DNA of 64,000 bases from Xaviernesmea oryzae (lineage in GTDB: Bacteria; Pseudomonadota; Alphaproteobacteria; Rhizobiales; Rhizobiaceae). Numbering within the stretch: the first letter of the stretch is position 1; every line of letters begins with the position of its first letter. Of the stretch, positions 61,616-64,000 are shown in pieces. Where the stretch lies: the NCBI RefSeq assembly GCF_900177415.1, contig NZ_FXAF01000008.1, positions 1-64,000 of the forward strand. The letters run 5' to 3'. Under the pieces are notes generated by a model that was not told where the DNA came from, did not search any database, and was given only the letters and a program-made list of their open reading frames with translations. The position numbers were made by a program, and so were the translations under genes.

Positions 61616-62851
61616 ATGAACGTTCGCAGCATCCTGAAAGGCGGCGCCGCAGCCGCCGTCCTGGCATTGGGCCTCGGCTCCTCGCCGGCCTTTGCAGACA
61701 ACATCGTCATGTGGGTCAACGCGGCACTGGCCAATGGCCCAGATGCTCCGCTCTACGAAGAATTGAAGGCTTTCCAGGCCGCCACCGGTCACACCGTCGA
61801 AGTGCAGGCGGTACCGCCCATCGAAATGGAGCAGAAGCTCTTCGTCGCCCTGTCCGGCGGCGCCGGACCGGATGTCATGACGCTCGACATCGCGTGGGTG
61901 GCAGGGCTCGCGGATGCCGGCCTTCTCGCCGACATCACGCAAAAGGCAGGTCCCATCGCCTCGCAATACCAGCCAGGCCCCTATTCCAGCGGCCTTTTCG
62001 AGCAGAAACAATACGCATTGCCGCTCTACACGAACAATGTCGCGCTTCTCGTGAACGACAGGATGCTCGCGGATGCGGGCATCCAGAAAGCGCCGGCGAC
62101 ATGGCAGGAATTCCATGATGCTGCGGTGGCGATGACCAACAAGGAAAAGCAGACCTACGGCGTGAGCCTCGGCGGCAATCGCATGGGGGCTTTCCAGCTC
62201 TACAGCTTCATCTGGCAGAACGGCGGAGACATCATCGATGCGGAAGGCAAATCGCATGTCGCCGATCCGGCCTCGGTCGAAGCGGTCGACTTCCTGGCGA
62301 AGCTCTATACGGAATCGAAGGCGATGCCGGATTCCGTGCTGACCGCCGGCAACTGGGACGAGGTGCACGCGCCGTTCGTCCAGGAACGCGCCGGCATGGT
62401 GGTTACCGGCGACTGGGCGCTCGCCGCCGTCGCCAAGGCCAATCCCGACCTGAAGTTCTCGGTGCACCCGCTTCCCGCCGGTAAGCAGGCTGCAACCGTC
62501 ATCGGGGGTTTCGATCTGGCGATCAAGGCGAATACCTCCGTGCCGGAAGCGAGTTTCGAACTGGTCAAATGGCTCTCGGGTGAGCGCAGCATCGCCCTCA
62601 TGCGCAAATACAACCGCCTTTCCGCCCTGAAGAAGGCGGCAACGCCGGAGGCCATCGCAGCACTGCCGCCCAACATGCAGCCTTTCATGCAGCAGGCGGC
62701 CGCGGGGCGCGCGCGGCCGGTGGTCGCCGCCTGGACCCAGATGCATACCGATGTCTTCGCCAATGTCTGGGATTCCGTCATCCGCGGAAAGCCCGCCAAA
62801 GAAGCCATGACCGAGGCGGATGCGGCCATCAAGAACCTGCTGGAGAAGTGA
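61616..62851 (+). CDS. Sugar ABC transporter substrate-binding protein
   Basis: 411-aa family 1 solute-binding protein. A Sec signal peptide (SILKGGAAAAVLALGLGSSP, cleavage after FADN-preceding Ala) is followed by a mature start NIVMWVNAALANG. LSGGAGPDVMTLDIAWV, YALPLYTNNVALLVNDRML and VVTGDWALAAV are typical oligosaccharide-binding motifs. ATG 61616 follows GTGGAGGAG. Captures the alpha-glycoside degraded by the GH31. Confidence 0.92.
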   Translation: MNVRSILKGGAAAAVLALGLGSSPAFADNIVMWVNAALANGPDAPLYEELKAFQAATGHTVEVQAVPPIEMEQKLFVALSGGAGPDVMTLDIAWVAGLADAGLLADITQKAGPIASQYQPGPYSSGLFEQKQYALPLYTNNVALLVNDRMLADAGIQKAPATWQEFHDAAVAMTNKEKQTYGVSLGGNRMGAFQLYSFIWQNGGDIIDAEGKSHVADPASVEAVDFLAKLYTESKAMPDSVLTAGNWDEVHAPFVQERAGMVVTGDWALAAVAKANPDLKFSVHPLPAGKQAATVIGGFDLAIKANTSVPEASFELVKWLSGERSIALMRKYNRLSALKKAATPEAIAALPPNMQPFMQQAAAGRARPVVAAWTQMHTDVFANVWDSVIRGKPAKEAMTEADAAIKNLLEK

Positions 62852-62852
62852 G

Positions 62853-63797
62853 ATGAGCGCGCGCACCGCCCGTCCGTCCGGATTGAAACCAACCTGGTCT
62901 TCGATATTCGAAACCGGGCTCGGTGCGCGCGCCTATCCCTATCTCATGGTCCTGCCGGCCGTGGTCATCGTGCTCGGCGTCGTGGTGTACCCCGTCCTTT
63001 CGGGCATCATGACCGCCTTTTACGATGTGACGTTGCGCAGCCTGAACAGTGGCGACATGGATTTCGTCGGCCTGCGCAATTTCGAGCGCGTCTTTGCCGA
63101 TCCCAATTTCGTGCGGGCTCTGCAGAATACCGTCGTCTGGGTGGTTCTCAACGTCGTCGCCCAGCTCGGCCTCGGCCTCGCGCTGGCGCTTCTCCTGCAC
63201 CGGGCCATGCCCGGGATCGGCTTCTTCCGCTCCGGCATCCTGGTGCCCTGGGTCGTGCCGAGCGTCGTGGCCGTACTGACCTGGCGATGGATGTATGATC
63301 CGAGCGTCGGCATCGTCAACGAGCTACTCGTGAAGCTCGGCGTCATCGACGCCTACCATCCCTGGCTCGGCGACACGGCGACGTCGCTTTATGCCGTCAC
63401 CGTCGAAAGCATCTGGAAGGGCACGCCCTTCGTCATGCTGCTGCTGTTGGCAGCCTTGCAGCTCGTGCCGAAGTCCATCCTCGAAGCAGCGTCGATGGAC
63501 GGCGCGTCGGGGTGGAAGAAGCTCTGGTACGTCATCCTGCCGCAGATCCGCGTCTCCTTTGCGATCGCCGCCGTGCTGACCTTCATTCTGACCGTGAACA
63601 ATTTCAACGCCATCTGGCTGATGACCGAAGGCGGGCCGCTCAATTCCTCGGAGATCCTGTTCACGCTCGCCTACAAATACGGTTTCAAGCGCTTCGATCT
63701 CGGATTGGCTTCTGCGGTCGCGACGATGCTTTTCGTCGGCCTCGTCGTCGCCACGACGGTCTATCTGAAACTCATCCAGGCCCGGGAGGAGGATTGA
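62853..63797 (+). CDS. Sugar ABC transporter permease (MalF/UgpA type)
   Basis: 314 aa, six helices: PYLMVLPAVVIVLGVVVYP first, then LNVVAQLGLGLALALLLH. EAA loop EAASMDGASGWKKLWYVILP. ATG 62853 overlaps the end of the binding-protein gene region by the TGAGATG spacing. Pairs with the partial permease after it. Confidence 0.94.
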   Translation: MSARTARPSGLKPTWSSIFETGLGARAYPYLMVLPAVVIVLGVVVYPVLSGIMTAFYDVTLRSLNSGDMDFVGLRNFERVFADPNFVRALQNTVVWVVLNVVAQLGLGLALALLLHRAMPGIGFFRSGILVPWVVPSVVAVLTWRWMYDPSVGIVNELLVKLGVIDAYHPWLGDTATSLYAVTVESIWKGTPFVMLLLLAALQLVPKSILEAASMDGASGWKKLWYVILPQIRVSFAIAAVLTFILTVNNFNAIWLMTEGGPLNSSEILFTLAYKYGFKRFDLGLASAVATMLFVGLVVATTVYLKLIQAREED

Positions 63798-63799
63798 TC

Positions 63800-64000
63800 T
63801 TGACCGCCGCCATATTTTCCCACGATAGCCGAAGTTCCGCAGCGATCGGCGCCGCCGCGCACAACCGCTCCAAGGCGCTGCGCAAGATCCTCACCTATGC
63901 CGCGCTCTGGATCGCATTCGTCTGGGCGGTCTTTCCCTTCTATTGGATGATCGCCACCTCATTGCGGGCGAAGGACGAGATCTTCCAGCGCCCTCCGAGC
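63800..64000 (+). CDS. Sugar ABC transporter permease (MalG/UgpE type), cut by window end
   Basis: The first 67 codons from TTG 63800: TAAIFSHDSRSSAAIG, a basic stretch, then KILTYAALWIAFVWAVFPFY and WMIATSLRAKDEIF, the standard MalG-type N-terminus. GGGAGGAGG about seven bases upstream supports this TTG. The rest lies beyond 64000. Confidence 0.85.
   Translation, partial: MTAAIFSHDSRSSAAIGAAAHNRSKALRKILTYAALWIAFVWAVFPFYWMIATSLRAKDEIFQRPPS

Noticed and set aside
1..64000. CRISPR arrays and additional tRNA or rRNA genes
   Set aside because: No regularly spaced short direct repeats and no further cloverleaf or rRNA sequence were seen.

Overview
The window looks like a chromosome or chromid segment from a member of the Rhizobiaceae (Rhizobium, Agrobacterium, Sinorhizobium or a close relative). 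Several features suggest this: high-GC coding in the right half, a RIME-like intergenic mosaic repeat, many binding-protein ABC systems, Kdo-type K-antigen genes, and small DUF6894 and Cys-rich proteins. The genus cannot be fixed from the sequence alone.

Layout. (1) 1-36.5 kb is an accessory island. It is visibly richer in A+T, broken by insertion sequences, and ends on the right at a decayed tyrosine integrase beside tRNA-Leu(CAG). Inside it, 2.5-25.3 kb is a surface polysaccharide (K-antigen or capsule-like) locus. The locus has a KpsC-type Kdo-transferase module interrupted by an IS21 element, a GT8-KpsC fusion, a GT2 glycosyltransferase, a GSCFA protein, four methyltransferases (one FkbM, one fused to a ParB-like domain), a Stealth sugar-phosphate transferase, a KpsM-like exporter permease, and two paralogous phage-ABA-sandwich proteins, each 17 nt behind its upstream neighbour. 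Between 7.8 and 15.3 kb is a graveyard of IS66, IS3 and serine-recombinase pieces. It includes a nested IS66 with a clean 8-bp target duplication and a 409-bp tandem duplication of its right end.

(2) 25.3-36.5 kb is a mixed stress and defence-like zone: a MNT-HEPN protein, manganese catalase, a Crp/Fnr regulator, several very small single-helix membrane proteins, an IS2-group element, and a 540-aa protein joining a SANT-like HTH, a sigma-70 region 4 HTH and a TnsA-like endonuclease domain. That last protein is the least ordinary gene in the window. Two candidate EcfG-type general-stress promoters are visible.

(3) 36.7-45.5 kb is ordinary backbone: SelW-like, DoxX, beta-hydroxyacid dehydrogenase, GFA, acetyltransferase, GH25 lysozyme, a divergent MocR/EamA pair, a DUF2161 nuclease-fold protein and a LysR regulator.

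(4) 45.6-51.5 kb is an operon for uptake and hydrolysis of a guanidino or polyamine compound: ureohydrolase, PotD/A/B/C-like ABC transporter and nitrilase-family amidase, probably controlled by the divergent LysR. It is followed by a gldA-like dehydrogenase and an IclR regulator.

(5) 53.8-64 kb is a two-armed sugar locus around a ROK repressor. One arm encodes an ABC ATPase, a PfkB kinase and a class I aldolase. The other encodes the ROK regulator, a FucI/AraA-like isomerase, a GH31 alpha-glycosidase, a binding protein and two permeases, the last cut by the window end. The enzyme order (glycosidase, isomerase, kinase, aldolase) matches the logic of the sulfo-EMP pathway, but the GH31 lacks the recognisable sulfoquinovose motif, so the substrate is open.
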